64,000 nucleotides of DNA, from positions 147,763 to 211,762 of the forward strand of contig NZ_KB849799.1 in the NCBI RefSeq assembly GCF_000369065.1, read 5' to 3'. Source of the stretch: Acinetobacter haemolyticus CIP 64.3 = MTCC 9819 (GTDB lineage Bacteria; Pseudomonadota; Gammaproteobacteria; Pseudomonadales; Moraxellaceae). The notes beneath the pieces were generated by a model that was not told where the DNA came from, did no database searches, and saw only the letters and a program-made list of their open reading frames with translations. This document shows, piece by piece, positions 45,404 through 55,139 of the stretch. A program made the position numbers and the translations under genes. Positions within the stretch are counted from its first letter, which is position 1. Each line of letters starts with the position of its first letter.

Positions 45404-45417
45404 TGAATAGAGATTCA
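45404..45417. promoter_or_regulatory. Possible operator between liuA and the TetR gene
   Basis: TGAATagagATTCA is a palindrome in the 145-bp divergent region, with further TGAATT/AATTCA half-sites around 45372 and 45430. It is a candidate site for the adjacent TetR protein. Confidence 0.45.
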
Positions 45418-45461
45418 TAAAATGATTTACAATTCACTTTATTTGTTAGAGAATAAAATTT

Positions 45462-46079
45462 ATGAGCTACAAACGATCATCTTTAATGCAAGAACGGATG
45501 GAACAAAATCGTAAATCGATTTTAAGTTCTGCCAGAAAGTTAATCTCGGAAGGAGGGTTTAAAGACGCACAAATTCAAACGATTGCGGAGCAAGCAGGCG
45601 TTTCGAGTGGATTGGTTTATCGCTACTTTGACAATAAGAGTCAGGTGCTGATCGAAGTCTTATCAGAAGCAATCAATACCGAGCTTTTGGTGATTGATGC
45701 GATTACAGACAGTGATTTGCCAGCAGAACATAAGTTGCACAAAGCAGTAGCAACATTTGTAAAACGGGCGTTAAACAGTCCTCAGCTTGCATATTCACTC
45801 ATGTTTGAGCCAGTTGATTCATTGGTAGAACATGAGCGTTTTCGTGTGAAGCAATTGATTAAACAGAGTGTGATTAAAATACTCGCAGATGGAAAGGCAA
45901 GTGGTGAGTTCGATCTGGAAGATCTAAATACCACAGCACTCTGTGTAGTTGGTGCAATGACTTACGTTGTAGTTGAGCCTTTAGACCCTGCTCAAAATAC
46001 GAAGTTCGACCAGCAACACAAAGACTATTTTTCAAAACAGATAGCTGATTTTTGTGTGGATGCAGTACGGAAAAAATAG
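45462..46079 (+). CDS. TetR-family regulator of the liu genes (predicted)
   Basis: A 205-residue protein with an N-terminal TetR helix-turn-helix (QTIAEQAGVSSGLVYRYFDN, about 41-60) and a C-terminal ligand domain. It is divergent from liuA and followed 110 bp later by an acyl-CoA synthetase gene. It probably represses both directions and responds to an acyl-CoA of the leucine route. In Pseudomonas the liu cluster is controlled by a MerR protein instead, so the regulator family has been exchanged. Confidence 0.87.
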   Translation: MSYKRSSLMQERMEQNRKSILSSARKLISEGGFKDAQIQTIAEQAGVSSGLVYRYFDNKSQVLIEVLSEAINTELLVIDAITDSDLPAEHKLHKAVATFVKRALNSPQLAYSLMFEPVDSLVEHERFRVKQLIKQSVIKILADGKASGEFDLEDLNTTALCVVGAMTYVVVEPLDPAQNTKFDQQHKDYFSKQIADFCVDAVRKK

Positions 46080-46189
46080 CACGTGTACGGCGATTAACAT
46101 CATGGAATAGGCGGTTTGAAGAGTAGTTGCAGTAACAACAATTAGACCAGTTAAGATGAGAATTAGAAAGAATCAAGGAGAATGATTCA

Positions 46190-47884
46190 ATGCAACACGT
46201 ACGGTTAAGCTACGCCTCTGGACCAAGTTCGCAGCCTTTAATTGGGATGACGATTGGAGAAAAATTCGACCAAGCATGCCAGCAATACGCTGAGCGAGAA
46301 GCAATCGTAAGTTCACATCAGAATAGACGATTAAGCTACAAAGAGTTGCAAGATGAAGTAAATGCTTTTGCTTGTAGCTTGCTTCAGCTTGGGGTGAAAA
46401 AAGGCGATCGACTCGGTATTTGGTCACCGAACTGTGTCGAATGGACAATCACTCAGTTTGCAGCATTTAAAGCAGGGATCATTTTAGTCAATCTAAATCC
46501 CGCCTATAAAAGCCATGAACTCGAATATGTGTTAAATAAAGTTTCTTGCAAAGGATTGATTATCGCATCGCAGTTTAAAACCACAGATTATCAAGAGCTT
46601 CTGACACGCATAGCACCTGAAATTGATTTCTGTACCAATAAACAAATCCATTCAGAACGTCTGCCTTTCTTAAAGTTTGTGATCAAAATTGATGAAAAAC
46701 AGCATACAGGTATTCATCGTTTCAGTGATCTGGTCGTCCCCCCAACACAACAACAACTCGATCAATTACAGTTAGCAACGCAACAGTTGCAGTTTGATGA
46801 AACCATTAATATCCAATTTACATCAGGTACAACAGGCAATCCTAAAGGCACGATGCTCACCCATCATAACATTTTGAATAATGGTTATTTTGTAGGAGAG
46901 GGTATTCGTTTAACGCCACAAGATAAAGTGTGTATATCAGTACCTTTATTCCACTGTTTCGGTATGGTCATGGGAAATCTAGCCTGTATCACACATGGTT
47001 CTACGATGGTGTATCCATCAGCAGTGTTTAATCCACTTGAAACACTAAAGACAATTCACAACGAACGTTGTACAGCAGCATACGGCGTACCAACCATGTT
47101 CATCGCCATCTTAGAGCATGAACAGTTTAACGAGTTTGATCTCTCCAGTTTACGCACAGGGATCATGGCGGGAAGCCCATGCCCACGTGAAATTATGCAG
47201 CGTGTGATTGATCGCATGCATATGTCAGAAATTACGATTTGTTATGGCATGACTGAGACTTCACCTGTAAGTGTACAAAGCTCAGTGAGTGACACCATTG
47301 ATAAACGCGTCAGTACGGTTGGACATGTTCATCCTCATGTAGAAATTAAAATTGTTGATCTCGAAGGGCAAATTGTTCCTCAAGGCACATTAGGTGAACT
47401 ATGTGTTCGAGGTTACTCTGTGATGGCTGGATATTGGGGCGAAGAAGAAAAAACTCGTGAAGTGATTGATAACGCTGGCTGGATGCATACTGGTGATATT
47501 GCGGAGATGGATGCAGAGGGCTTCGTCAAAATCAAAGGTCGTATCAAAGATGTGGTGATTCGCGGTGGTGAAAATCTATTTCCAAAAGAAATAGAAGACT
47601 TCTTGTACACCCATCCTGCGATCTGTGATGTACAAGTGATTGGTCTACCTGATACACGTTATGGTGAGGAGCTATGCGCCTGCATTATTTTGCATGAACA
47701 CCACCAGACCAATGAAGAAAGTATCCGTAATTTCTGTAAAGAGCATATCTCACATAATAAAGTGCCTCGTTATGTCAAATTCTTTAATGAATTTCCTATG
47801 ACCGCATCAGGTAAGGCCCAGAAGTTTAAGTTACAGGAAATTATGCGCGCTGAACTGAATCTAACGGGGACTGTATTCGACTAA
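46190..47884 (+). CDS. AMP-binding acyl-CoA synthetase
   Basis: A 564-residue adenylate-forming ligase with the P-loop FTSGTTGNPKGTMLTHHN (about 206-223), the adenine motif YGMTETSPVS (about 352) and WMHTGDIAEMD with the catalytic lysine near the C-terminus (SGKAQKFKLQE). It activates a carboxylic acid to its CoA ester. Beside the liu genes the likely substrate is isovalerate or a related branched or medium-chain acid, but family members vary widely. Ribosome site aaggag, 9 bp. Confidence 0.9.
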   Translation: MQHVRLSYASGPSSQPLIGMTIGEKFDQACQQYAEREAIVSSHQNRRLSYKELQDEVNAFACSLLQLGVKKGDRLGIWSPNCVEWTITQFAAFKAGIILVNLNPAYKSHELEYVLNKVSCKGLIIASQFKTTDYQELLTRIAPEIDFCTNKQIHSERLPFLKFVIKIDEKQHTGIHRFSDLVVPPTQQQLDQLQLATQQLQFDETINIQFTSGTTGNPKGTMLTHHNILNNGYFVGEGIRLTPQDKVCISVPLFHCFGMVMGNLACITHGSTMVYPSAVFNPLETLKTIHNERCTAAYGVPTMFIAILEHEQFNEFDLSSLRTGIMAGSPCPREIMQRVIDRMHMSEITICYGMTETSPVSVQSSVSDTIDKRVSTVGHVHPHVEIKIVDLEGQIVPQGTLGELCVRGYSVMAGYWGEEEKTREVIDNAGWMHTGDIAEMDAEGFVKIKGRIKDVVIRGGENLFPKEIEDFLYTHPAICDVQVIGLPDTRYGEELCACIILHEHHQTNEESIRNFCKEHISHNKVPRYVKFFNEFPMTASGKAQKFKLQEIMRAELNLTGTVFD

Positions 47885-47949
47885 ATGATGTTTTACATCA
47901 AGTAGAAAAAGCAGCATTTTAAAGTTGCAAAGGCAAAGGATCAGGACGC

Positions 47950-48654
47950 ATGGCAAAAGATTTCAGCAGTCCAAAAGTGGTTGAAGAATACGATCAGCAT
48001 ATCCGTAAATTAATACCAGGATATGAAATCATTCATCAACAAGTAGATGCGATTTTACAGTCTACCTTAAAACCAGATGCTCATATCCTGATTGTGGGAT
48101 GTGGGACGGGCTATGAGCTGGAATATCTACTAAACAGACATCCAGGCTGGAAATTTACAGCGCTTGATCCTTCCTTAGCCATGCTTGAGAAAGCACAGGC
48201 GAGAGTCAATCAATTGAATAAGTGCGCACAAGTTGAATTTGTGCATGGTGACACTTCACATTTACCTGATCAAATTTGTTTTGATGCAGCACTGACAATT
48301 TTAGTGGCGCATTTTATTGCTGATGAAAACAAGCCTACTTTTTTTACAGAGATCCATGATCATTTAAAAGAAAATGGAATCTTACTGACCTATGATTTGA
48401 TGACCTGTACAGACCCTCAGCAATTTCAAGCTTTACGTTATGTCTGCTTGGCACAAGGTTTGACTGAAGCACAATGTCAGAAAATGTTAGAACGAATGGA
48501 AAGCGATTTTTTCACTGTTTCATTTGATGAATATCAGGAATTACTTCACCGCACAGGTTTTATGAATGTGTCTTCATATAGCCAAATTTTAATGTATCAA
48601 GGATTGATCGCGCAGAAAAAGAAACGTCATGCGTTTTCTGCACAAGCATCCTAA
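47950..48654 (+). CDS. Class I SAM-dependent methyltransferase
   Basis: A 234-residue protein with the SAM-binding glycine motif LIVGCGTGYELEYL (about residues 48-61), acidic residue in TALDPSLAMLEKA and motif II VHGDTSHLPDQICFDAALTI. Substrate is unknown. It lies 65 bp behind the acyl-CoA synthetase gene on the same strand. It is not a known part of leucine catabolism, so its place here is unexplained. Confidence 0.85.
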   Translation: MAKDFSSPKVVEEYDQHIRKLIPGYEIIHQQVDAILQSTLKPDAHILIVGCGTGYELEYLLNRHPGWKFTALDPSLAMLEKAQARVNQLNKCAQVEFVHGDTSHLPDQICFDAALTILVAHFIADENKPTFFTEIHDHLKENGILLTYDLMTCTDPQQFQALRYVCLAQGLTEAQCQKMLERMESDFFTVSFDEYQELLHRTGFMNVSSYSQILMYQGLIAQKKKRHAFSAQAS

Positions 48655-48955
48655 GCATGGACTAAATCTATGAAGGAATAAAGATGAGTACGCAAACTTA
48701 AACCTAGCATCTAATTTTTACCAAATGGTTAATTAACAGTGGTTTATCTCACCACTGCGAGCTCCCTTTGTCTTTTAAAAAGTAGGAATTTCAAAATATC
48801 AGCATATCCATAGGAGGTGGAATTTAAATAAAACCAACAGTTAAAGCTTTAAAACAAGAAATGCGATGCAGTGCAACTAACTGCAAAGGATATAACGCAA
48901 ACAAATAGTGATCTTAAAGGATATTTAGGGTCAAAAAAGAAGGAAACTTATTTTA
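48655..48955. other. Intergenic region before the porin gene
   Basis: About 300 bp. A hairpin cagtggt / accactg (48737-48757) may end the upstream transcript. A strong ribosome site (taggaggtgg, near 48813) is followed by a 26-codon open frame starting with ATA and ending with TAG before 48910; no normal start codon is placed for it, so it may be a decayed or non-canonical leader ORF. Confidence 0.4.
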
Positions 48956-50230
48956 ATGAAAAAGTTAAAATTGACGGTACAAAAAAGCATATTGGCGCTG
49001 TCTGTTGTTGCCGCTATGCCTTCTGTATATGCGGCTTCCGAACGTGATGAAGTTGCACAATTACGGCAAGAAGTACAAGAATTAAGAGCAATGCTACAAC
49101 ATTATGTTCAGCAACCTGCATCAACCCAATCCACAACACAAGCCAAGGCAACAATTTCATCAAGCCCACAAGCATCACAGTTGAAACTAAAATCTGGTGC
49201 AGAAGTGAGTCTATATGGTTATATCCGTGCCGATGCGTCTTATCAAGCGAAAGGCGCATCCACGATGTACAACAATATCAGTGGTGTACCACTCAAGGAT
49301 ACAGCGGAAGCAGCACAACAAAAAGATCGTTTACATTCAACTGCCAATGTCTCACGCATAGGACTCAATTTCACCACACCAACAGCAGCAGGCGATGTAG
49401 GTGGGAAACTAGAAATGGATTTCTTTGGTGGCGCTTCACGCGATCAATTCCGTATCCGTCATGCCTATTTAACCTTTGACAAATGGCTACTGGGTCAAAC
49501 ATGGTCTACTTTCATTGCACCTGAATATTATCCAGAAACGATTGATGCGGCGACCTATGTGGGTGGAGCATTACAACGCTCACCATTGGTTCGTTATAGT
49601 GACAATATTACGGCCAATACCAGCTTTGCATTATCCGTTGAAGATCCTAAATACACAGCAAGCTCTGATCCTGAAAATAAAATGCGTTTACCTGCCTTTG
49701 TTGGGCGTGTAAATCATAAATTCGACAATGGTTCGATGCTGTCTGGGCGTAGTTTTGTGGCAGAGAAAAAAACTAGCAATGATGATGAATGGGCATGGGG
49801 TGTGGGTATCGGTGGAAAATATCAGTTAACGCCAACCACCTTTCTAAAAGCAGATTATAACCATATCAAAGGCGATGGACGCTTCCTGATGTGGAGCAAT
49901 AGCAGTTATGCCATTGATGATCAAAACAATATACATAGCAATGAGTTTGATTCCATCTCTACAGGGATCACACATCAATTCACCTCGCAGTTCCGCTCAA
50001 CCTTGGGCTACGGCTATATGAAAGCCAAAAGTGACAATACCTTCGCTCGCCTAAATAGAGACAGCTCAAATCAAAATAAAGAATTATGGCAAGGCTGGAT
50101 TAATGGCATGTACAACCCGTACAAACCGATCACGCTGGGTATGGAATATGTCTACGGTGAACGTGAAACCTTTGATGGCAGTACAGGTGCAGATAACCGT
50201 ATCAACATGATGGCGAGTTATGATTTTTAA
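48956..50230 (+). CDS. DcaP-like outer-membrane porin
   Basis: A 424-residue protein with a signal peptide (ILALSVVAAMPSVYA). A coiled-coil N-terminus follows (DEVAQLRQEVQELRAML) and then a beta-barrel beginning VSLYGYIRADASY and ending in Phe (MASYDF). This layout is that of the Acinetobacter DcaP trimeric porin, which admits dicarboxylates and other organic anions. It precedes an AAHS-type transporter by 95 bp, so the pair probably carries an organic acid through both membranes. Ribosome site aagga. Confidence 0.85.
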   Translation: MKKLKLTVQKSILALSVVAAMPSVYAASERDEVAQLRQEVQELRAMLQHYVQQPASTQSTTQAKATISSSPQASQLKLKSGAEVSLYGYIRADASYQAKGASTMYNNISGVPLKDTAEAAQQKDRLHSTANVSRIGLNFTTPTAAGDVGGKLEMDFFGGASRDQFRIRHAYLTFDKWLLGQTWSTFIAPEYYPETIDAATYVGGALQRSPLVRYSDNITANTSFALSVEDPKYTASSDPENKMRLPAFVGRVNHKFDNGSMLSGRSFVAEKKTSNDDEWAWGVGIGGKYQLTPTTFLKADYNHIKGDGRFLMWSNSSYAIDDQNNIHSNEFDSISTGITHQFTSQFRSTLGYGYMKAKSDNTFARLNRDSSNQNKELWQGWINGMYNPYKPITLGMEYVYGERETFDGSTGADNRINMMASYDF

Positions 50231-50324
50231 TATAAATAAGACCTTGAATTATATGTTTTTTCTTTAAGGTGCATTATGTCGTTTTAATAATGATTAGGAA
50301 TTTATCTCATTGAGGAGATGCAGA

Positions 50325-51689
50325 ATGACAACATCTACAGTTAATGTAAATGCAGTAATTGACGAAGCAAAGTTTACGCCTTTTCACTGGAGTATTTTAC
50401 TTTGGTGTTTATTGATTATTATTTTTGATGGTTACGATCTGGTCATTTACGGTGTGGTTTTACCCTTACTGATGCAGGAGTGGTCACTTACTTCTGTGCA
50501 AGCAGGCATGCTTGCCAGTACCGCATTGTGCGGTATGATGTTCGGCGCCATGCTATTCGGTGCATTGGCAGATAAAATCGGACGCAAAAATGTAATTTTA
50601 ATTTGTGTGACTTTTTTTAGTGGGTTTACTTTTTTAGGTGCGTTTGCATCTAATCCTTTTGAGTTCGGTATTTTACGATTCTTAGCTGGCTTAGGGATCG
50701 GCGGGGTAATGCCAAACCTCGTCGCACTCACCTCAGAATATGCCCCTAAACGTATTCGCAGTACCTTAGTCGGCACGATGTTTAGTGGTTATGCGATCGG
50801 CGGAATCTTGTCAGCATTAATAGGAAGCTATTTGGTTGAAAGTCAAGGATGGCAAATCATGTTTTTGATTGCAGGTATTCCTTTGCTTTTATTACCTGTA
50901 ATGTGGAAATTTTTGCCTGAATCTTTAACCTTTTTGGTCAAAACGGGTAAAACTGAGCAAGCACAAAGCATTGTACAAAAAATCTCACCTCAACAAGCCA
51001 TCAGCAGCAATACTCGTTTAACGCTAAATGAGGAAAATATTCCAACTGGTAGCTCAGTGAAAGGATTATTCCAACAAGGACGTGCATTCAACACACTGAT
51101 GTTTTGGGTATTGTTCTTTATGTGTTTATTAATGGTCTACGCATTAAGTAGTTGGTTACCAAAACTCATGCTTGCAGCAGGGTATTCACTTGGTAAGAGT
51201 ATCTTATTCTTGTTCGCTTTGAATTTTGGTGCAATGATCGGTTCAATCGGTGGCGGTATTCTCTCGGATAAATTCCATTTAAAACCAGTCATCATGGGAA
51301 TGCTCATGGCTGGTGTAGTGGCACTGATCGGCTTAGGATTTAACTCTCCAGCTTATGTGTTATATGGTTTAGTAACTGTTGCAGGCGCGGCGACCATTGG
51401 TACTTCAATCCTTCTTTATAGCTATGTTGCGCAATACTATCCATTAAGCGTGCGCTCTACAGGGATCGGCTGTGCTTCTGGTGTTGGACGAATTGGTGCC
51501 ATTGTGGGACCGATTTTGACAGGTATGTTATTGACCTTAAACTTACCGCATACCATGAATTTTGTGATGATTTCTATTCCAGCTATCGTTGCAATCTGCG
51601 CGATTTTAAGTTTGAAACGACATAAATTTGATGAAGAACAGCAATTGGAAGAGGTTAAAACCAATTTAACTGAATCTGGTAATGCTTAA
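50325..51689 (+). CDS. MFS transporter, aromatic acid:H+ symporter (AAHS) type
   Basis: A 454-residue inner-membrane protein with 12 hydrophobic segments. The start is the ATG at 50325 behind gagga; a TTG 15 bases earlier lies inside that ribosome site. The AAHS motif DGYDLVIYG in helix 1, the loop GALADKIGRKNV and RFLAGLGIGGVMPN match PcaK/BenK/MucK-type carriers. Acinetobacter uses such carriers for aromatic and dicarboxylic acids. Substrate unknown. It lies behind the porin gene. Confidence 0.88.
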   Translation: MTTSTVNVNAVIDEAKFTPFHWSILLWCLLIIIFDGYDLVIYGVVLPLLMQEWSLTSVQAGMLASTALCGMMFGAMLFGALADKIGRKNVILICVTFFSGFTFLGAFASNPFEFGILRFLAGLGIGGVMPNLVALTSEYAPKRIRSTLVGTMFSGYAIGGILSALIGSYLVESQGWQIMFLIAGIPLLLLPVMWKFLPESLTFLVKTGKTEQAQSIVQKISPQQAISSNTRLTLNEENIPTGSSVKGLFQQGRAFNTLMFWVLFFMCLLMVYALSSWLPKLMLAAGYSLGKSILFLFALNFGAMIGSIGGGILSDKFHLKPVIMGMLMAGVVALIGLGFNSPAYVLYGLVTVAGAATIGTSILLYSYVAQYYPLSVRSTGIGCASGVGRIGAIVGPILTGMLLTLNLPHTMNFVMISIPAIVAICAILSLKRHKFDEEQQLEEVKTNLTESGNA

Positions 51690-51722
51690 TTTAGTTTCTT
51701 GTTGATTATCTTTCAATCATTA

Positions 51723-51755
51723 AAGGCACATCTATTAATTGGATGTGCTTTTTTC
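51723..51755 (+). terminator. Terminator after the AAHS transporter gene
   Basis: The stem gcacatc / gatgtgc (51726-51732 with 51742-51748) is followed by a T-run. Confidence 0.85.
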
Positions 51756-51885
51756 TTTAAGTGCACATTATTTCCCACTAAATCATAATTCATTCTTGAG
51801 TATTTGATTTGTCACAGAGACGATCAAAAATCTTAGAGGTTTTAAAGATAAATATATTAAAAGATTTCAATTTTAAACAGATAAA

Positions 51886-51917
51886 AAAATGCACCTCTTA
51901 TCTGAGATGCATTTTTG
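51886..51917 (-). terminator. Terminator of the thiolase gene
   Basis: On the minus strand the stem aaatgcatctc / gaggtgcattt (one mismatch) is followed by seven T, 13 bp after the stop. Confidence 0.85.
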
Positions 51918-51929
51918 ATTTTTTAAAAC

Positions 51930-53102
51930 TTAAATTTCAATCGCTACAGCCGTTGCTTCACCGCCACCAATACATAATGCAGCAACACCTTTCTTCTTAC
52001 CTAAACGTTTTAATGCATAGATCAATGAAAGGATAATACGTGAACCTGTGGCACCAATCGGATGACCTAAAGCACATGCACCACCGTGGATATTGACTTT
52101 AGCTTCATCGATACCTAACTCATCAATCGGTGCCATAGCCACCATCGCGAAAGCTTCGTTAATTTCCCATGCATCGACCTCATCAACTGACCAGCCAGCA
52201 CGATCAAGCACTTTTTGAATCGCGCTAATTGGAGCAATCGTAAACTCACTTGGATGTTGCGAATGACTTGAAGTGGCAACAATTTTAGCCAAAACATTTA
52301 AATTATTTGCCTGAGCGTAGTCTTCCGTAGAAAGTACTAAAGCAGCAGCACCATCTGAGATCGAACTCGAGTTGGCTGCTGTAATCGTACCGTCTTTGCT
52401 AAAAGCAGGACGTAGCGTTGGGACTTTATCGAGATTTGCTTTGAGTGGTTGCTCATCTTGATCAATCACTTCAACACCTTTACGTGTTTTAATTTCAACA
52501 GGGACGATTTCGTCTTTGAAATATCCTTCTGTGATTGCTGTTTGAGCTTTTTTCAATGAAGAAATCGCAAAGTTATCCATTTGTTCACGGGTGAAGCCTT
52601 TGGTATTTGCCATATCCTGAGCAAATGAACCCATTAAACGCCCTGTTTCAGCATCTTCTAAACCATCCAAGAACATATGATCTTTGATTTCACCATGTCC
52701 CATACGGTAGCCACCACGTGCTTTAGGTAAGATATATGGTGCATTGGTCATAGATTCCATACCACCCGCAACCACAATATTTGAACTACCAGCTTTCAAA
52801 GCATCTGATGCCATCAATACTGCTTTCATCGCAGAACCACATAGTTTATTGATGGTCACAGCGCCAACATGATCTGGAACACCCGCTTTACGCATTGCTT
52901 GACGCGCAGGACCTTGACCAATGCCTGCACTCAATACACAGCCAAAAATCACTTCATTGACTTGCTCTGGTGCAATACCAGCACGTTGGATAGATTCACG
53001 GATTACAGCAGCGCCTAATTCTGGAGCGGTTAAACTAGAAAGGCTACCTTGAAAGCCGCCCATCACAGTGCGACTACCTGACACAATAACAATTGAACTC
53101 AT
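51930..53102 (-). CDS. Acetyl-CoA acetyltransferase (thiolase)
   Basis: A 390-residue thiolase. The nucleophilic Cys is in INKLCGSAMKA (about residue 88), the active His in GGACALGHPIGATGSR (about 347) and the second Cys in CIGGGEATA (about 377). It cleaves acetoacetyl-CoA to two acetyl-CoA or works in reverse. It was originally next to the CoA-transferase genes on the same strand; an IS3 element now separates them by 1.3 kb. Together they use the acetoacetate made by the HMG-CoA lyase. Confidence 0.93.
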   Translation of the reverse strand: MSSIVIVSGSRTVMGGFQGSLSSLTAPELGAAVIRESIQRAGIAPEQVNEVIFGCVLSAGIGQGPARQAMRKAGVPDHVGAVTINKLCGSAMKAVLMASDALKAGSSNIVVAGGMESMTNAPYILPKARGGYRMGHGEIKDHMFLDGLEDAETGRLMGSFAQDMANTKGFTREQMDNFAISSLKKAQTAITEGYFKDEIVPVEIKTRKGVEVIDQDEQPLKANLDKVPTLRPAFSKDGTITAANSSSISDGAAALVLSTEDYAQANNLNVLAKIVATSSHSQHPSEFTIAPISAIQKVLDRAGWSVDEVDAWEINEAFAMVAMAPIDELGIDEAKVNIHGGACALGHPIGATGSRIILSLIYALKRLGKKKGVAALCIGGGEATAVAIEI

Positions 53103-53238
53103 TTTTATATCTCTTTAAATGTATGTCGTTATAAAACTGCTCCAGTTCAATAGACTAGAGCAGAATATCTCATCTCATTTAAGCCACTAAAGATTTATCT
53201 GAACCGTACCGGGTTTGTCGGAGACTTTTTTATTTAAG

Positions 53239-54141
53239 TTAGGCCACCTGACCTAACGGGTTAATCTTATCATAGTACATTGCTTCAAACTCAAAAGGCG
53301 ATACATAACCCAGTGCACTGTGTACACGCTTTTTATTGAACCAATATACCCAGTTTAGTGTCGCAAGTTGTACATCTGCTAAACCTTGCCAATCTGCTTT
53401 TAAATATTCAATCACCTCTGTTTTGTATAAGCCATTCACCGTTTCAGCCAGAGCATTATCGTATGAATCACCAGTTGTACCGACTGATGCTCGTAAATTT
53501 GCAGCTTCTAAACGATTGGTATAGCGAATAGAAAGATATTGAACACCTCTATCGGAATGATGAATCACATTCTTTGGCATGCCTCGATCGTGCAATGCTT
53601 GCTCAAGTGCATCGAGCACCATATCTGTATTCATCCGTGTAGATACTTTCCATCCAACAATTGCTCGTGAGAACACATCAATAACAAATGCGGTATATAC
53701 CCAGCCTGAATGAGTTTGAATATACGTAAAGTCACTGACCCATAATTGGTCAGGTCGATCAGCACTAAAATTCCGTTTCACTAAATCATCTGCTCGTTTT
53801 TGATCATCTCGGCTGCGGGTAGTTTGTTTGTTCTTACCACGCCAAACACCTTGTATATCTAGCTTCTGCATCAATCGAGCAACTGTACAACGTGCAATAA
53901 CATAGCCTTCACGTTTCAATTTTTGCCAGACTTTACGTACACCATATCGACCTGAACTTTCTTTCCAAATACGTTTGATTTGTTCTGCATGATGTAAATC
54001 ATGCTGAGCACGTTTCGCTCGATGTTCTGGGTTATCAACGAGATCTAAAGCCCGATAATAGGTCGAAGCTGCAATCGGTAAAATTCTACAAATCGCTTCA
54101 ACACCATATCGATCTTTATTGTTATGGATAAAATCCACCAT
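53239..54141 (-). CDS. IS3-family transposase OrfB (second type)
   Basis: A 300-residue DDE integrase. An HTH_21-type N-terminal part (RYGVRKVWQKL) precedes the catalytic domain, with Asp in VSDFTYIQT, Asp in HHSDRGVQYLS and Glu in DNALAETVNGLYKTEVI. It overlaps orfA as TAATG and is in the -1 frame, so the working transposase is probably an OrfAB fusion. Intact. Confidence 0.94.
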   Translation of the reverse strand: MVDFIHNNKDRYGVEAICRILPIAASTYYRALDLVDNPEHRAKRAQHDLHHAEQIKRIWKESSGRYGVRKVWQKLKREGYVIARCTVARLMQKLDIQGVWRGKNKQTTRSRDDQKRADDLVKRNFSADRPDQLWVSDFTYIQTHSGWVYTAFVIDVFSRAIVGWKVSTRMNTDMVLDALEQALHDRGMPKNVIHHSDRGVQYLSIRYTNRLEAANLRASVGTTGDSYDNALAETVNGLYKTEVIEYLKADWQGLADVQLATLNWVYWFNKKRVHSALGYVSPFEFEAMYYDKINPLGQVA

Positions 54142-54458
54142 TATTTGTGTGGGCGGTCGAGCTCCGCCTGGGCGAAAAAAGCGGCTGCTTTACGTAGAAT
54201 TTCATTGGCACGTTTTAATTCTTTAATTTCACGTTCCATTTGCTTCATTTTTTCTTGGTCAGATATCTGTTGTACTTTGGCAGGATTTAGTTGATCCATA
54301 TGCTTTAAATACCAAACACGCAATGTTTCAGGAGTACAACCAATCTTAGGTGCAATAGCTGTGATTGCTGCCCAAGTAGAAGGATAATCTTTTTCAGATT
54401 CAATTAGTAATTGAACCGCTCTTTCTCTAATTTCGGGGGTATAGTTTGGTTTTTTCAT
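54141..54458 (-). CDS. IS3-family transposase OrfA (second type)
   Basis: A 105-residue protein with a helix-turn-helix (ITAIAPKIGCTPETLRVWY) and a C-terminal coiled coil (EKMKQMEREIKELKRANEIL), typical of OrfA of the IS3 group. Its stop overlaps the orfB start. It is transcribed in the same direction as the scoAB and thiolase genes between which it lies. Confidence 0.94.
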   Translation of the reverse strand: MKKPNYTPEIRERAVQLLIESEKDYPSTWAAITAIAPKIGCTPETLRVWYLKHMDQLNPAKVQQISDQEKMKQMEREIKELKRANEILRKAAAFFAQAELDRPHK

Positions 54459-54505
54459 CGGAATAGTCTCTCAGAATATTGACCCTCCGACAAACCCGGT
54501 ACGGT

Positions 54506-55138
54506 TCAATCAAAAATTAATGGCACACCTGTTACCGCACGAATTTGTTCGAGCGTTACATCTTTTGCGAGTTCAATCAGCTCAACACCTCCAGACGTAA
54601 TATCCATGACACCTAAATCCGTTATTACACGATGAACAACGGCTTGACCTGTCAGTGGTAAGCTACAGTTTTTCACAATTTTAGGCGTACCATCTTTCGC
54701 ACAGTGTTCCATCAGAACCACAACTTTTTGAACACCTGCAACCAAGTCCATCGCACCGCCCATGCCTTTGACTTTCTTACCTGGAATCATCCAATTGGCT
54801 AAGTCACCATGTTCAGAAACTTCCATAGCGCCTAAAATCGCAATATTGACATGACCGCCACGGATCATGGCGAAAGATTCTGAACTAGAGAAGAAAGCAG
54901 CCCCCGCACGAGCAGTAATGGTTTGCTTTCCAGCATTGATCAGATCGGCATCAAGCGTATCTTCAGTTGGGAATGCATCAATACCGAGTAAACCATTTTC
55001 AGACTGCAACCATACATTCATATTTTCTGGAATGTAATTGGCAACAAGGGTAGGTAGACCAATACCTAAGTTGACATAGAAACCATCTTCGAGTTCTTGT
55101 GCAGCACGTTGTGCCATTTCATTACGTGACCAAGCCAT
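54506..55138 (-). CDS. 3-oxoacid CoA-transferase subunit B (C-terminus altered by IS)
   Basis: The 210-residue B subunit carries the catalytic Glu in SENGLLGI. It transfers CoA, probably from succinyl-CoA or acetyl-CoA, to acetoacetate. The stop TGA (54506-54508) is the end of the inserted IS3 element. Without it the frame would continue AAA TCT TTA GTG GCT TAA, five residues (KSLVA) more. The loss is at the extreme end and probably harmless. It follows subunit A by 1 bp. Confidence 0.9.
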   Translation of the reverse strand: MAWSRNEMAQRAAQELEDGFYVNLGIGLPTLVANYIPENMNVWLQSENGLLGIDAFPTEDTLDADLINAGKQTITARAGAAFFSSSESFAMIRGGHVNIAILGAMEVSEHGDLANWMIPGKKVKGMGGAMDLVAGVQKVVVLMEHCAKDGTPKIVKNCSLPLTGQAVVHRVITDLGVMDITSGGVELIELAKDVTLEQIRAVTGVPLIFD

Positions 55139-55139
55139 T

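Larger units (their letters stand above)
53200..54508 (-). mobile_element. IS3-family insertion sequence, second type (1309 bp)
   Basis: The ends are perfect 24-bp inverted repeats (53200-53223 and 54485-54508), starting TGAACCGTACCGGG. They are flanked by a 3-bp duplication ATC (53197-53199 and 54509-54511). It holds orfA and orfB on the minus strand, with a run of six T at 54175-54180 (minus-strand reading) as possible slip site. It differs from the element at 1141 and 29135. Its right end replaces the last five codons of scoB. Confidence 0.95.

Noticed and set aside
53239..54458. Second IS3 element as a further copy of the first IS3 type
   Set aside because: Terminal repeats, length and both proteins differ clearly.
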